DNA of 54,364 nucleotides, taken from positions 1-54,364 of the forward strand of contig DATKDU010000137.1 of assembly GCA_035512595.1 (NCBI GenBank), given 5' to 3'. Positions 14,448-22,376 of the stretch are shown here, one piece after another. The notes beneath the pieces are model-generated. The model ran no database searches, was not told the origin of the DNA, and was given only the letters and a program-made list of their open reading frames with translations. This DNA is from DATKDU01 sp035512595. Lineage in GTDB: Bacteria > Planctomycetota > Planctomycetia > Pirellulales > Pirellulaceae. Position 1 is the stretch's first letter; every line of letters begins with the position of its first letter. A program made the translations under genes and the position numbers.

Positions 14448-15313
14448 CGCGGCTGGTACCCTCCCGGCCCTGGTCCGTAGACGGGCTGCTGCCCATACGG
14501 CGGTTGTCCATACCCCGGCGGTGGGCCAACGGCCTGCGTCGCGGCGGCGAATTGCCGCTCGTCCGCGCCGCGGTCGGCAATGAACTTGCGATAGTACAGC
14601 GAGCAGAGGAGCAGGTCGTAGCTGGTATCCAGCGGCAGTCCAAACCGCGCCAAGAGCGGCTCGGCCAGGTGCTTGGCCACTTCCCGCCGCCGCACGGGAT
14701 GAAAGAACCGCCGCCGCTCGACGTACGTCGCCAGTGCCTTCGCCAGCGAGCGGCTGATGACAAAGTTCGGCGGCAGGTGGGCCGCCAGTTGAATCGCCCG
14801 CGGATCGTCGAGCTTGGCGATCCCCGTCAGCCAGTGCCGCTCTTCGACAATGACGATCGTCCCCGCGACCAGGTCCCCCAGCCGCTGAAACCGGCTGTTC
14901 ATCGCCATGACCAGCAGCCCCGCCATCACCAGAAACGTGTCGGCATAGCGGAGCAAGTTCCGCACGATTGCTTGCAAAGCGTTGATGGGCAGCCCATCGT
15001 AGTTCACCGTCCGCAGGCCAAGCAGCCACTTGCCGAGTGTCTGGCCATTGAAAATCGCCTCCAGGACGCCACAGTAGAACCAGCCAATGGCAAACCATGA
15101 CACCAACTGGATGAACATGGCTGTGCCCGGGCTGACGAACAGCAGTGGAATCAGAAAAATGGAAATTGCAAAGCAGAGGACGAAAATGACGACCAGGTCG
15201 ATCAGATAGGCCGGCAGCCGGCGGAACGGCCCGGCGACTCGATATTCAAACGCGATATTCTCCGGCGTGATGACGCGAATGATCGAGTCGAGCTGTTCGG
15301 CGCGCTGGGCCAT
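14444..15313 (-). CDS. RDD family membrane protein
   Basis: A 289-residue protein. The RDD domain spans about residues 15-160: an entry sequence FEYRVAGPFRRLPAYLIDLVV, with the RLPAYLID block standing for the Arg-Asp signature, TM helices at ~33-58 and ~68-90, then GQTLGKWLLGLRTVNYDGLP and a third TM helix. The C-terminal ~125 residues are soluble and end in a Pro/Gly/Tyr/Gln-rich tail. RDD proteins are proposed transporters or scaffold components, with function largely unproven. It is the first gene of the leftward locus and its stop overlaps the SpoIIM start. Confidence 0.88.
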   Translation of the reverse strand: MAQRAEQLDSIIRVITPENIAFEYRVAGPFRRLPAYLIDLVVIFVLCFAISIFLIPLLFVSPGTAMFIQLVSWFAIGWFYCGVLEAIFNGQTLGKWLLGLRTVNYDGLPINALQAIVRNLLRYADTFLVMAGLLVMAMNSRFQRLGDLVAGTIVIVEERHWLTGIAKLDDPRAIQLAAHLPPNFVISRSLAKALATYVERRRFFHPVRRREVAKHLAEPLLARFGLPLDTSYDLLLCSLYYRKFIADRGADERQFAAATQAVGPPPGYGQPPYGQQPVYGPGPGGYQPR

Positions 15314-15321
15314 GCCATGTA

Positions 15322-15376
15322 GGACAGGTTTTCAACCTGTCCAGAATGATTGCGGGACAGGCTTTCAACCTGTCCT
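15322..15376. repeat. Two tandem hairpins (GGACAGG...CCTGTCC)
   Basis: Two 21-bp palindromic units (15322-15342 and ~15355-15375), each GGACAGG(T/C)T-TTC-AACCTGTCC, 12 bp apart. They stand in the divergent gap just upstream of the RDD gene start. The stem half CCTGTCC is identical to the heptamer unit arrayed at 10186 and 10897. Confidence 0.8.
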
Positions 15377-15444
15377 AAGAGCAGGCCCCATTATTTTCCG
15401 CCGACACCGCCGCGACAAGCCGCACGCCCCTTGTTGACTTGAAA

Positions 15445-15584
15445 AGTCCAAAGTCCAATGGCGGGGAAAAAGTTCAGGGTTCAGTTTTCAGGGTTCAGCG
15501 AAGGCAAATGCCGCCATCGTGAAACACAACTGTTTTTGAACGTGAACCCTGAACCCTGAACCCTGAACCCTGAACCCTGAACCC
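15445..15584. repeat. Heptamer-array inverted repeat (GTTCAGG unit)
   Basis: Two AGTCCAA heptamers (15445-15458), then GTTCAGG, GTTCAGT, TTTCAGG, GTTCAGC (15472-15499), a 43-bp centre, and six contiguous TGAACCC units (15543-15584), the complementary array. It ends 16 bp before the SDR start codon. GTTCAGG also starts the element at 1487. Confidence 0.92.
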
Positions 15585-15600
15585 TCGACTCCAGTGGCTC

Positions 15601-16332
15601 ATGAAACTCAAAACCAAGACTGCACTCATTACCGGCGGCGGCACTGGTATCGGCTGGGGGATCGCCCAGGCCCTGGCGGCGGAAGGTTGCCGCGTGGCGA
15701 TTGCCGGCCGCCGGGCCAGCGTCCTCAAGGAAGCCGCCACGAGCTACATCGGCCAGCCGCCGATTGTCTACCACGAAGTGGACGTCGCCAGCCGCGATAG
15801 CGTCGCCAAACTGTTCGCCTGGCAGCAGAAGGAGCTGGGGCCGCTCGACATCCTGGTGAATGCCGCGGGGGTCAACGTGAAGACCCGCTCGATGGCCAGC
15901 ACCACGCCGGAGCAGTGGGACCAGGTCATGGCAATCAACGCCACCGGCGTCTTCAACTGCATGTACGCCGCCCTGCCGCCGATGCGGGCCCGGAAGGACG
16001 GCCTGATCATCAACATCAGCTCCACGTCCGGCAAACGCGCCTCGCCCCTCGGCGGCATCGCTTACGACGCTTCCAAATTCGCCTGCACGGCCCTCGGCAT
16101 TGCCGCCGGGAACGAAGAGGCCGCCAACGGCATTCGGATCACCAACATCTATCCGGGGGAAGTGAACACGCCGATCCTCGAGCACCGGCCGACGCCGGTC
16201 AGCGACGATCGCAAAGCCACGATGCTGCAAATCGAGGACCTTGGCCCAATCGTCGTGGCCATCGCCCAGCTTCCCCCGCGGGCGCACGTGCCGGAGCTCG
16301 TGATCAAGCCGCTGGTGCAGGAGTGGATGTGA
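15601..16332 (+). CDS. SDR family oxidoreductase
   Basis: A 243-residue classical SDR. Motifs: TGGGTGIG nucleotide-binding loop (~11-18), NAAG (NNAG variant, ~85), the Ser of INISSTSGK (~140) and YDASKFA with catalytic Tyr and Lys (~155-159), then the IYPGEVNT substrate-loop entry. NAD(P)-dependent; substrate unknown. Start ATG 15601 has no clear ribosome binding site, because the space upstream is filled by the heptamer repeat that ends at 15584, so the gene may depend on the repeat for its leader. It is followed by a hairpin and the toxin-antitoxin pair. Confidence 0.88.
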   Translation: MKLKTKTALITGGGTGIGWGIAQALAAEGCRVAIAGRRASVLKEAATSYIGQPPIVYHEVDVASRDSVAKLFAWQQKELGPLDILVNAAGVNVKTRSMASTTPEQWDQVMAINATGVFNCMYAALPPMRARKDGLIINISSTSGKRASPLGGIAYDASKFACTALGIAAGNEEAANGIRITNIYPGEVNTPILEHRPTPVSDDRKATMLQIEDLGPIVVAIAQLPPRAHVPELVIKPLVQEWM

Positions 16333-16383
16333 CGGAGAGGATTTTGAACTGGCTCGGTCATCGCCTTGAGATACAATGAACTG

Positions 16384-16407
16384 AAGCAAGCCAGTTTTGG
16401 CTTGCTT
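16384..16407 (+). terminator. Hairpin with T-rich tail
   Basis: AAGCAAGCC (16384-16392) pairs with GGCTTGCTT (16399-16407) over a six-base loop, followed by TGTT. It lies 50 bp past the SDR stop and could terminate that transcript. A TACAAT -10-like box just before it (16372-16377) leaves open that the hairpin is instead in the leader of the DUF433 gene. Confidence 0.5.
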
Positions 16408-16427
16408 TGTTCCGGAGGATTGAGAAC

Positions 16428-16664
16428 ATGATCCACCAACGCATCGTCATGGATCCGAAAATCATGTTCGGAAAACCGGTGATCAAGGGAACTCGAATCA
16501 CCGTGGAGTTGATTCTCCGCAAATTGGGGGAAGGCATGACGGACGCCGAAATCCTGGCGCACCATCCGCACCTCACGGTCGAGGATATCCGCGCGGCAGC
16601 GGCATTCGCCGCGGATCATTTGGCCAACGAAGAAATCGTCGTCGCCTCAGGTGAGTCGCCGTGA
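16428..16664 (+). CDS. DUF433 family antitoxin
   Basis: A 78-residue protein of the DUF433 family: IVMDPKIMFGKPVIKGTRITVELIL, GMTDAEILAHHPHLTVEDIRAA. This helical DNA-binding fold is the usual antitoxin partner of DUF5615 PIN-like toxins. Start ATG 16428 is preceded by GGAGG at 16412-16416, which decides against the TTG at 16407. Its stop overlaps the GTG start of the toxin gene, so the pair is translationally coupled. Autoregulation of the promoter by the antitoxin or complex is normal for such pairs and is inferred. Confidence 0.88.
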   Translation: MIHQRIVMDPKIMFGKPVIKGTRITVELILRKLGEGMTDAEILAHHPHLTVEDIRAAAAFAADHLANEEIVVASGESP

Positions 16665-17011
16665 AGCTACTGGCGGACGAGTGTTGTGACATGCCGCTCG
16701 TCAGCGGACTGCGGAGCGATGGTCACGATGTTGTCTACGTCAAAGAGCTGGCGCCCGGTAGCGATGATCAGGCAGTGTTGCAACTGGCGGTTGCCGATCA
16801 ACGGATTCTTCTCACCGAGGACAAGGATTTTGGTGAGTTGGTCGTGCGTTTGAAGCTGCCCGCATACGGAATCGTCCTGCTGCGCGTCAATCCGGCTGAC
16901 ACGGTTGCCAAGCTGGCACGATTGCGAGATCTTTTTACTCACCATTCGCACCAACTGCCCGGCTCGTTCGTCGTGCTCGACGAGACGAAAATTCGCTTTC
17001 GATCGTTGTAG
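16661..17011 (+). CDS. DUF5615 PIN-like toxin
   Basis: A 116-residue PIN-like protein: MKLLADECCDMPLVSGLRSDGHDVVYV opening, with Asp6 in LADE as the first acidic metal ligand, then LLTEDKDFGELV carrying the conserved acidic pair and IVLLRVNP. The family acts as a ribonuclease-type toxin, most often next to DUF433. GTG start overlaps the antitoxin stop (GTGA). It may reduce growth by cleaving RNA if the antitoxin is lost; the target is unknown. It ends 25 bp from the convergent M20 peptidase gene. Confidence 0.85.
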   Translation: MKLLADECCDMPLVSGLRSDGHDVVYVKELAPGSDDQAVLQLAVADQRILLTEDKDFGELVVRLKLPAYGIVLLRVNPADTVAKLARLRDLFTHHSHQLPGSFVVLDETKIRFRSL

Positions 17012-17036
17012 CCGTGCGCGCCAGCATGCGGAGCTG

Positions 17037-18299
17037 CTACCCCGCGAACTCCCTGGCAAAATCGAACAGAATCTCCGACGCGAGCTGAAGCTGCTCCACC
17101 TGAAGCCACTCGTCGGCGGTATGCGCCTGGTCGATGCTGCCGGGGCCGAAGACGACGGTCGGGCAGCCGGTGCGGGCGTAGTGCGGAGCGTTGGTGCCGA
17201 ACGGGACGCCGATGAGCTCGCCGGCGTCGGACGCCTTCTCGCGAATCACCGTACCGAGCTGGTCGCCAAACGCCTGGTTGTTGTCGTCCGCCAGGCCGTA
17301 GGTCAGCAGAAACGGCTTGTCGTGCATCACCGGCGTCCCCACAGGCACGACGGTGCTCAGGTAGTCGATCGCATGGCTGTAGGCGGCTTCGGGGTCTTCG
17401 CCGGGGAGAACGCGGCGGTCGATCTCGATCGTGCAGCGGTCGGGGACCGTGTTGACGCTGATGCCCCCGCTGATCAGACCGACGCTCAGCGTCGGATGGC
17501 CGCAGAGCGGATGATCGGACAGATGCGAGACGACCTCCTTGGCGTACGACTCCAGCACCTGGAGGACGCGGGCCATGTGATAGACGGCATTGTCCCCCAG
17601 GTGGGGCTGGGAGCTGTGCGTGGCAATGCCGCCGGTGTGGCACCGCCAGCGGACGGCCCCTTTGTGGGCGACGACGACGTTGAGCTTCGTCGGCTCGGCG
17701 ACGATGCAGCCATCGGGGACGCGGGGGAGGAGTTTGGAATGCCGAGCACTCGCTTCGAGAGTGGCCGTTGCCGCGTCGAGTTCCTTGTCCACTCGCGGAG
17801 CGAGTGGACTACTATAGGACCGCGCCCAGTCGGTCGCACCGGTGAAGCCGTGCTCCTCGTTCACGGTGCAGGCGAGGATGACGGTTGGCCGGCCGCGCGG
17901 TTTTTCCTTTGCCAGCCGCGCCAGGGCTGAGATCATCGCCGCCATTCCGCCTTTGATGTCGCACGAGCCGCGTCCAAAAATCTTGCCATCCTTCACCTGC
18001 GGATCGAACGGATCGATGGTCATCCCATCGACAGGCACGGTGTCCTGGTGCGCTTCGAGCATCAGGATTTTGCCCCCCTTGTCCGGGGTCTTGAAGCCAT
18101 CGACGCGGGCGATCAGGTTGTCGCGCTGCGGGGCGACGGTGTGCCGCTCGGTGGGAATCTTCAGCCGCTTGAACAGCTTTTCGAGATAGTCGGTGACGCG
18201 ATGCTCATAGTAGATTTCTCCGCTGACCGGGCGGCCCATGGGATTGACGCTGGGGATCCGCACGAGGTCAGAGAGGGTTTCGACAACGTCGAGGGTCAT
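17037..18299 (-). CDS. M20 family metallopeptidase (ArgE/DapE-like)
   Basis: A 420-residue protein. Catalytic and metal residues of the M20 fold are visible: H84 and D86 in EAHQDTVP, D114 in GRGSCDIKGG, and E148/E149 in TVNEEHGF; a later His-Asp/Gln loop lies near the C-terminus (FGPGSIDQAHTADEW). A dimerisation (lid) domain lies between about 210 and 320. It hydrolyses an amide bond of an N-acylated amino acid or small peptide (deacetylase, succinyl-diaminopimelate or dipeptidase type); sequence alone does not choose. Start ATG 18299 has GGAAGG upstream. Its neighbours give no pathway clue. Confidence 0.88.
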   Translation of the reverse strand: MTLDVVETLSDLVRIPSVNPMGRPVSGEIYYEHRVTDYLEKLFKRLKIPTERHTVAPQRDNLIARVDGFKTPDKGGKILMLEAHQDTVPVDGMTIDPFDPQVKDGKIFGRGSCDIKGGMAAMISALARLAKEKPRGRPTVILACTVNEEHGFTGATDWARSYSSPLAPRVDKELDAATATLEASARHSKLLPRVPDGCIVAEPTKLNVVVAHKGAVRWRCHTGGIATHSSQPHLGDNAVYHMARVLQVLESYAKEVVSHLSDHPLCGHPTLSVGLISGGISVNTVPDRCTIEIDRRVLPGEDPEAAYSHAIDYLSTVVPVGTPVMHDKPFLLTYGLADDNNQAFGDQLGTVIREKASDAGELIGVPFGTNAPHYARTGCPTVVFGPGSIDQAHTADEWLQVEQLQLASEILFDFAREFAG

Positions 18300-18379
18300 C
18301 AGGGGGCCTTCCAGGGGCGACGCGTAAGTATCAGGCCGCGGATTTTACCACGCCGCGTAGCGCCGCGAAATTGCCCGCA

Positions 18380-20302
18380 TCAGGCCTCATACGGCATCAA
18401 AATCTCCTGCGCCTTCAGACCGGCGATTGACGCAAATCCGCCGGCGGCGATTTGTTCGCCGAGCGTGGTGACCGCCCGGTAGTAGCGGTCGCTGGGGCTG
18501 GCGCCAGAAAGCTCGCGGGTCAGGTCCTGGCAGAGAATGTCGGCAGCGGACTTGACGACCTCGTCGGATTGCCCGGCGGCATACAGGCTCGTGCAGAGGA
18601 TCGTGACCAGCTTCTGCACGCGGGCCGACAGGTCGCTCATCCGCAGTTGCCGGTCGGCCAGCTTGAGCTGGTGCTTGCGCATCGCGCCGTCGATTTCCAG
18701 CGACATCTTGGGGAGCATCCGGCACGCATATTCGGCGTGTCCGCGCAAATTGGCGGGCATTGCCGGCAGCTCGGGCGCACCGGCGAATGACAACTTTTTC
18801 GACAAGAGCCACGCGGCATACGGCGGCAATTCGCGGCGGAGGGCCCACATGTGAGCCGGGTTCATGGGCGAGAGCTTTTTAATGCCCGCCGCGGCGAGCG
18901 CCTTGCCGACCGGTTCGAAGAACTGCACGCCGTGTTGTTTGACGAGCGACTTGAAGAGGGCCATGCCGAGCATTTCCCCTTCGCCCTCGTAAATGCAAGG
19001 CGCGAGGAACTCGTGAATATTTTCGCCGAGCAGGTGACCCTGGAGGAACGAGCGACCGCCGTGCGTCTTCATGAGCAGCTCAATGGCCGCTTCCTTCTGC
19101 GATTCGCTGCCAAAAATCTTGGCGACGATGCACTCCATCTCGCCGCGATAGCCGGCATCCAGCAGCGACGAGCACCAGGCGACGAGTGCGTCGCAACCGA
19201 CGATGAGTCCCGCCAGGCGGCCGATGCGCCGCCGCACCAGCTCGCGGCGCTCGATCGCTTCGCCGTAGGTCTTGCGGAACTTGGCCCACGGCAGCAGGTT
19301 GGCCAGCATCAGCCGCATCGAGCCGGCCGCCGTCGCACACAGGGCCACCCGACCAAGGTTCAGCCCGTGATAAGCGATGGTCAGCCCATTGCCGCGGGGG
19401 ACTTCGAGCAAGTTCTCCTTCGGCACCGGGAAATCGCGGAAGATGATGCCCCGGTTGTAGGTGTGCTTGAGGGCAAACAGGCCGTATTTGACGAGCTGAA
19501 ACTGCTCGTTTTCCACCGGCGGCAGATCGGCGATCAGCACGGCCGGCTTGTCGTCGATCAGGCAGACGAGGCCAATCGTGCGGCCCGGAACGACGTTGGT
19601 GATGAACAGCTTTTCGCCGGTGACCAGATACTTGTCGCCAACGAGCCGCGCCCGCGTGCGAAGTGCGGTCAGGTCGGAACCGGCTCCAGGCTCCGTCAGC
19701 GCAAATGCCGACAGCCGCTCGCCGCTGGCCAGCTTGGGGAGATAGCGCTGCTTCTGCTCGTCGCTGCCAAAGGTTCGCAGCGGATCGACCGCGCCGATGC
19801 AGCCGTGGACGCTCGCCAGGCCGGCGGTCGTCGGATCGATCATGGCCATTTGCGTGAGGAATGCGGCGAAGCTGCGAAACGGCGCGCCCGAGCCGCCGTA
19901 TTCCTTGCCGACGAGCAGCCCCCAGTAGCCGGCTGCCGCCAGATCCCCGAGCACTTTCTCGTCGATCTTTCCTTCGGCATTGAGGAGCGTCCCTCCATCA
20001 CGATGCCGGCGGGCGACGGCGACCGAATCGTCCATTACCTTCTGCACGTCTGGCGGCGTCGCCAGCGGCGCGGACTGGAACAATTCCACCGGCACCGACT
20101 TTTCCCACACCGCCCGATGAACCGGGCTGCTGGCGGTCTGGTACTTGGCGGCAAAAAGCTGCTCGACCTGATCGTCGGCCTTGTCGAGGGCCCCGGTGCG
20201 GCGGGCTTCCTCTTCGCTTTTGCCGCCCAGTCGCATGGCGGTCTCGGCAAACGAGGCTTCGGTCGCAGAGGACGCGGGCGGTTTGGGTGCTGTCGTGCTC
20301 AT
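18380..20302 (-). CDS. Acyl-CoA dehydrogenase family protein (long form)
   Basis: A 640-residue flavoprotein of the acyl-CoA dehydrogenase family, long like the very-long-chain/ACAD9 type because of a ~180-residue C-terminal extension. Visible: YWGLLVGKEYGGSGAPF, LTEPGAGSDLTALRTRA FAD/substrate-binding block (~207), KHTYNRG and the C-terminal IYEGEGEMLGMA (~438), where the catalytic Glu follows the Tyr of the usual YEG motif. It oxidises an acyl-CoA to the enoyl-CoA and passes electrons to ETF. ATG 20302 begins MSTTAPKPP; the longer frame from GTG 20341 is less likely. Substrate length is an inference from family form only. A hairpin and a candidate small RNA lie upstream. Confidence 0.9.
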   Translation of the reverse strand: MSTTAPKPPASSATEASFAETAMRLGGKSEEEARRTGALDKADDQVEQLFAAKYQTASSPVHRAVWEKSVPVELFQSAPLATPPDVQKVMDDSVAVARRHRDGGTLLNAEGKIDEKVLGDLAAAGYWGLLVGKEYGGSGAPFRSFAAFLTQMAMIDPTTAGLASVHGCIGAVDPLRTFGSDEQKQRYLPKLASGERLSAFALTEPGAGSDLTALRTRARLVGDKYLVTGEKLFITNVVPGRTIGLVCLIDDKPAVLIADLPPVENEQFQLVKYGLFALKHTYNRGIIFRDFPVPKENLLEVPRGNGLTIAYHGLNLGRVALCATAAGSMRLMLANLLPWAKFRKTYGEAIERRELVRRRIGRLAGLIVGCDALVAWCSSLLDAGYRGEMECIVAKIFGSESQKEAAIELLMKTHGGRSFLQGHLLGENIHEFLAPCIYEGEGEMLGMALFKSLVKQHGVQFFEPVGKALAAAGIKKLSPMNPAHMWALRRELPPYAAWLLSKKLSFAGAPELPAMPANLRGHAEYACRMLPKMSLEIDGAMRKHQLKLADRQLRMSDLSARVQKLVTILCTSLYAAGQSDEVVKSAADILCQDLTRELSGASPSDRYYRAVTTLGEQIAAGGFASIAGLKAQEILMPYEA

Positions 20303-20373
20303 GCCTGTAGTGTAGCCCTCACAATCTGTCTGGGTATGCACGCGACGCCCCGGAAGGCTGTCCTGCCAGGGTC

Positions 20374-20414
20374 AAGAAAAGAAGGTCGCCGCGCGGGCCT
20401 GGCGCGGCGACCTT
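20374..20414 (-). terminator. Rho-independent terminator
   Basis: A perfect 13-bp stem (20382-20394 with 20402-20414) and a 7-base loop. On the minus strand it is followed at once by CTTTTCTT, the T-rich tail of an intrinsic terminator. No protein gene ends here on that strand, so the transcript it ends must be the short one described next. Confidence 0.75.
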
Positions 20415-20567
20415 ACGGATGGGGAGGGAACGTTGACCCATGATGATCTGCGCGATTCCTGGCAGACCAATCAGAGACAGCGGAAAACGAGCCACAGGCT
20501 CGAGAACGTCAGAAGAGCTTGAAGAGACCGAGGATGAGATTGCCAGAAGAGCGCAGTCTTTCTCACT
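20374..20567 (-). ncRNA. Candidate structured small RNA (about 190 nt)
   Basis: A TATAGT -10-like box on the minus strand (20574-20579) and the terminator at 20374-20414 bracket a sequence with nested long-range pairing: GACTGCGC (20551-20558) with GCGCAG-A-TC (20445-20453), CTGGCA (20541-20546) with TGCCAG (20459-20464), and a terminal hairpin CGAGCC/GGCTCG (20488-20502). The layout of a closing stem, a pyrimidine-rich bubble and an apical hairpin, and the length, resemble 6S RNA, but I do not see enough to name it. The minus-strand open frame crossing it would run through the terminator and is rejected. No -35 hexamer is obvious. Confidence 0.35.
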
Positions 20568-20680
20568 GACCCAACTATAGCACACAAATCGCATGGTTTT
20601 TGTGATGAGAATTCGAGATGTCGTAAACAGTTTGCCCGTTTGCGGTTGTGTTGAGCCGACCATAATGCCGGTGTGTTCAA

Positions 20681-20708
20681 TTGACTGCCGCCGCCGCGGC
20701 GCTACGAT
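20681..20708 (+). promoter_or_regulatory. Sigma-70-type promoter of the beta-propeller gene
   Basis: TTGACT (20681-20686) and TACGAT (20703-20708) with a 16-bp spacer. Transcription would start about 23 bp before ATG 20738, with GGAG in between as a ribosome binding site. Confidence 0.5.
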
Positions 20709-20737
20709 GATAGCGTTTCATCCTTGGAGCAAAGCAA

Positions 20738-22057
20738 ATGCGTCGTGGACTCATTCTGTCGTGTTTTCTGGTACTGGCTCTTTCAACCCGAGGCTGGGGC
20801 GAGGATTGGCCCGGGTGGCTGGGGGCCAAACGGGACAGTGTCTGGCGCGAGACCGGCATTCTCGACAGATTCCCTGCCGAGGGACCGGAGGTCTTGTGGC
20901 GGACGCCGATTGCCGGCGGCTACGCGGGTCCGGCCGTGGCCAATGGGCGGGTCTACGTGCATGACTTCGACGGGAAAGGAGACGTCAGCGCCACTCCGGG
21001 GGGGCGCAGCGATCGGAACGGCAAAGAGCGCGTGCTGTGCCTCGATGCCAAGTCCGGCAAGGAACTGTGGAAGCACGAGCACGATGTGAATTACAAGATC
21101 TCGTACGCCTACGGCCCGCGCTGCACGCCGACCGTCGCCGGCGGCAAAGTTTACACGCTCGGCGCGGAAGGGCTGCTCTGCTGCCTCGACGCGGATAAAG
21201 GGACCGAGCTGTGGTCGAAGGATTTGAAGGCGGAGTACAAAACGACGACGCCGATATGGGGCTTCGCGGGGCATCCGCTAGTGGATGGCCAGAAGCTGAT
21301 TTGCCTCGTCGGCGGCGAAGGGAGCGTCGCTGTCGCCTTCGACAAAGACACCGGCAACGAACTGTGGAAAGCTCTCTCCGCCAAGGACCAAGGCTATTGT
21401 GCCCCGAGCATCATCGAAGCCGGCGGCACCCGCCAACTGCTCATCTGGCACCCGCTAGCGCTGAACAGTCTCGATCCGGAAACGGGCAAGCTCCACTGGT
21501 CGGTCGATCTCAAACCCGACTACGAGATGTCGATTCAGATTCCCCGCCAACTGGGCGACTATCTGTTCGCCGGCGGCATTGGGATGCAGTGCGTCTGCCT
21601 GAAACTGGACCGAGAGAAACCGACGGCGGAAGAAGTGTGGCGCGGCGACATCAGCAGCGGCGTTTTCCCCGTCAATTCGACGCCGTTTCTGGAGGACGGC
21701 ACGATCTATGGCTGCTGCACCAAGGGGGAGTTGCGGGGCGTGACCCTTGCCACCGGCGAGCGGCTGTGGGAAACCTTCGAGCCGACGACCAACAAGCGGC
21801 CGCAGCAGTCAAACTCGGGCACGGCCTTTCTCGTCAAGAATGGCGAGCGGTTCTTTCTGTTCAGCGAAACGGGGGACCTGATCATCGCCAAACTTTCCCC
21901 CGCCGGATACGAAGAGATCAGCCGCGCGCACCTGCTGGAACCGACGCAGGACTGCTTCGGCCGGCCGGTGATCTGGAGCCACCCGGCCTTTGCCGACAAG
22001 TGCGCCTTTCTGCGCAACGACAAAGAGATCATCTGCGTGAATCTGGCGGCCGATTAA
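20738..22057 (+). CDS. Secreted PQQ-like beta-propeller protein
   Basis: A 439-residue protein with a Sec signal peptide (MRRGLILSCFLVLALSTRGWG|ED). The mature part opens DWPGWLG, the standard entry of PQQ-like (quinoprotein-type) repeat proteins, and carries repeats of the form V-x-x-LDA-x-x-G-x-ELW (LCLDAKSGKELWKHE, CCLDADKGTELWSK, VAFDKDTGNELWKAL, LDPETGKLHWSV). They form a beta-propeller in the periplasm or outside. Catalytic PQQ ligands are not evident, so it may be a binding or structural protein. A promoter is visible upstream. Confidence 0.88.
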   Translation: MRRGLILSCFLVLALSTRGWGEDWPGWLGAKRDSVWRETGILDRFPAEGPEVLWRTPIAGGYAGPAVANGRVYVHDFDGKGDVSATPGGRSDRNGKERVLCLDAKSGKELWKHEHDVNYKISYAYGPRCTPTVAGGKVYTLGAEGLLCCLDADKGTELWSKDLKAEYKTTTPIWGFAGHPLVDGQKLICLVGGEGSVAVAFDKDTGNELWKALSAKDQGYCAPSIIEAGGTRQLLIWHPLALNSLDPETGKLHWSVDLKPDYEMSIQIPRQLGDYLFAGGIGMQCVCLKLDREKPTAEEVWRGDISSGVFPVNSTPFLEDGTIYGCCTKGELRGVTLATGERLWETFEPTTNKRPQQSNSGTAFLVKNGERFFLFSETGDLIIAKLSPAGYEEISRAHLLEPTQDCFGRPVIWSHPAFADKCAFLRNDKEIICVNLAAD

Positions 22058-22064
22058 CGGCTGC

Positions 22065-22154
22065 TCAACTGGCCATGCCGATCACAAAGGCCAGGACCGT
22101 GATCACGAGCAGTTGCAGGGTTGGCCAGTCGAATTCAAATCGGAAAGCAGCCAT
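22065..22154 (-). CDS. 29-residue single-pass membrane peptide (candidate)
   Basis: A short frame, ATG 22154 to TGA at 22065, encodes MAAFRFEFDWPTLQLL followed by VITVLAFVIGMAS: a charged start and about 18 hydrophobic residues at the C-terminus, the shape of a small tail-anchored membrane peptide. GAGG lies seven bases upstream. It is convergent with the beta-propeller gene. The coding call rests only on the ribosome binding site and the clean hydrophobic profile. Confidence 0.4.
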   Translation of the reverse strand: MAAFRFEFDWPTLQLLVITVLAFVIGMAS

Positions 22155-22376
22155 GGTGACCTCGAGGAGTTAGGCGGAGCGAGAAGTCCTGGCAACCGTA
22201 GCTCCCGGATTCGAAGACGCAAATGCGGTGGTCATAGAATCGTTGCCCGCCGCACAATCGGCGGCTCGGCCGCTGCTAGCACCGCGGCTGCTCTTGCACG
22301 CTTCGCGCCAGACCGGTATTACCTCCGCCGCTTGTCATCCCTTCTCCTCACGGCGATTGGCCTCTTGCGCGCGGTG

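Noticed and set aside
20319..20663. A 114-residue minus-strand frame and a 46-residue plus-strand frame around 20440
   Set aside because: The first runs through a perfect terminator hairpin, and neither has a good ribosome binding site or protein-like features. The sequence is better explained as a structured RNA.
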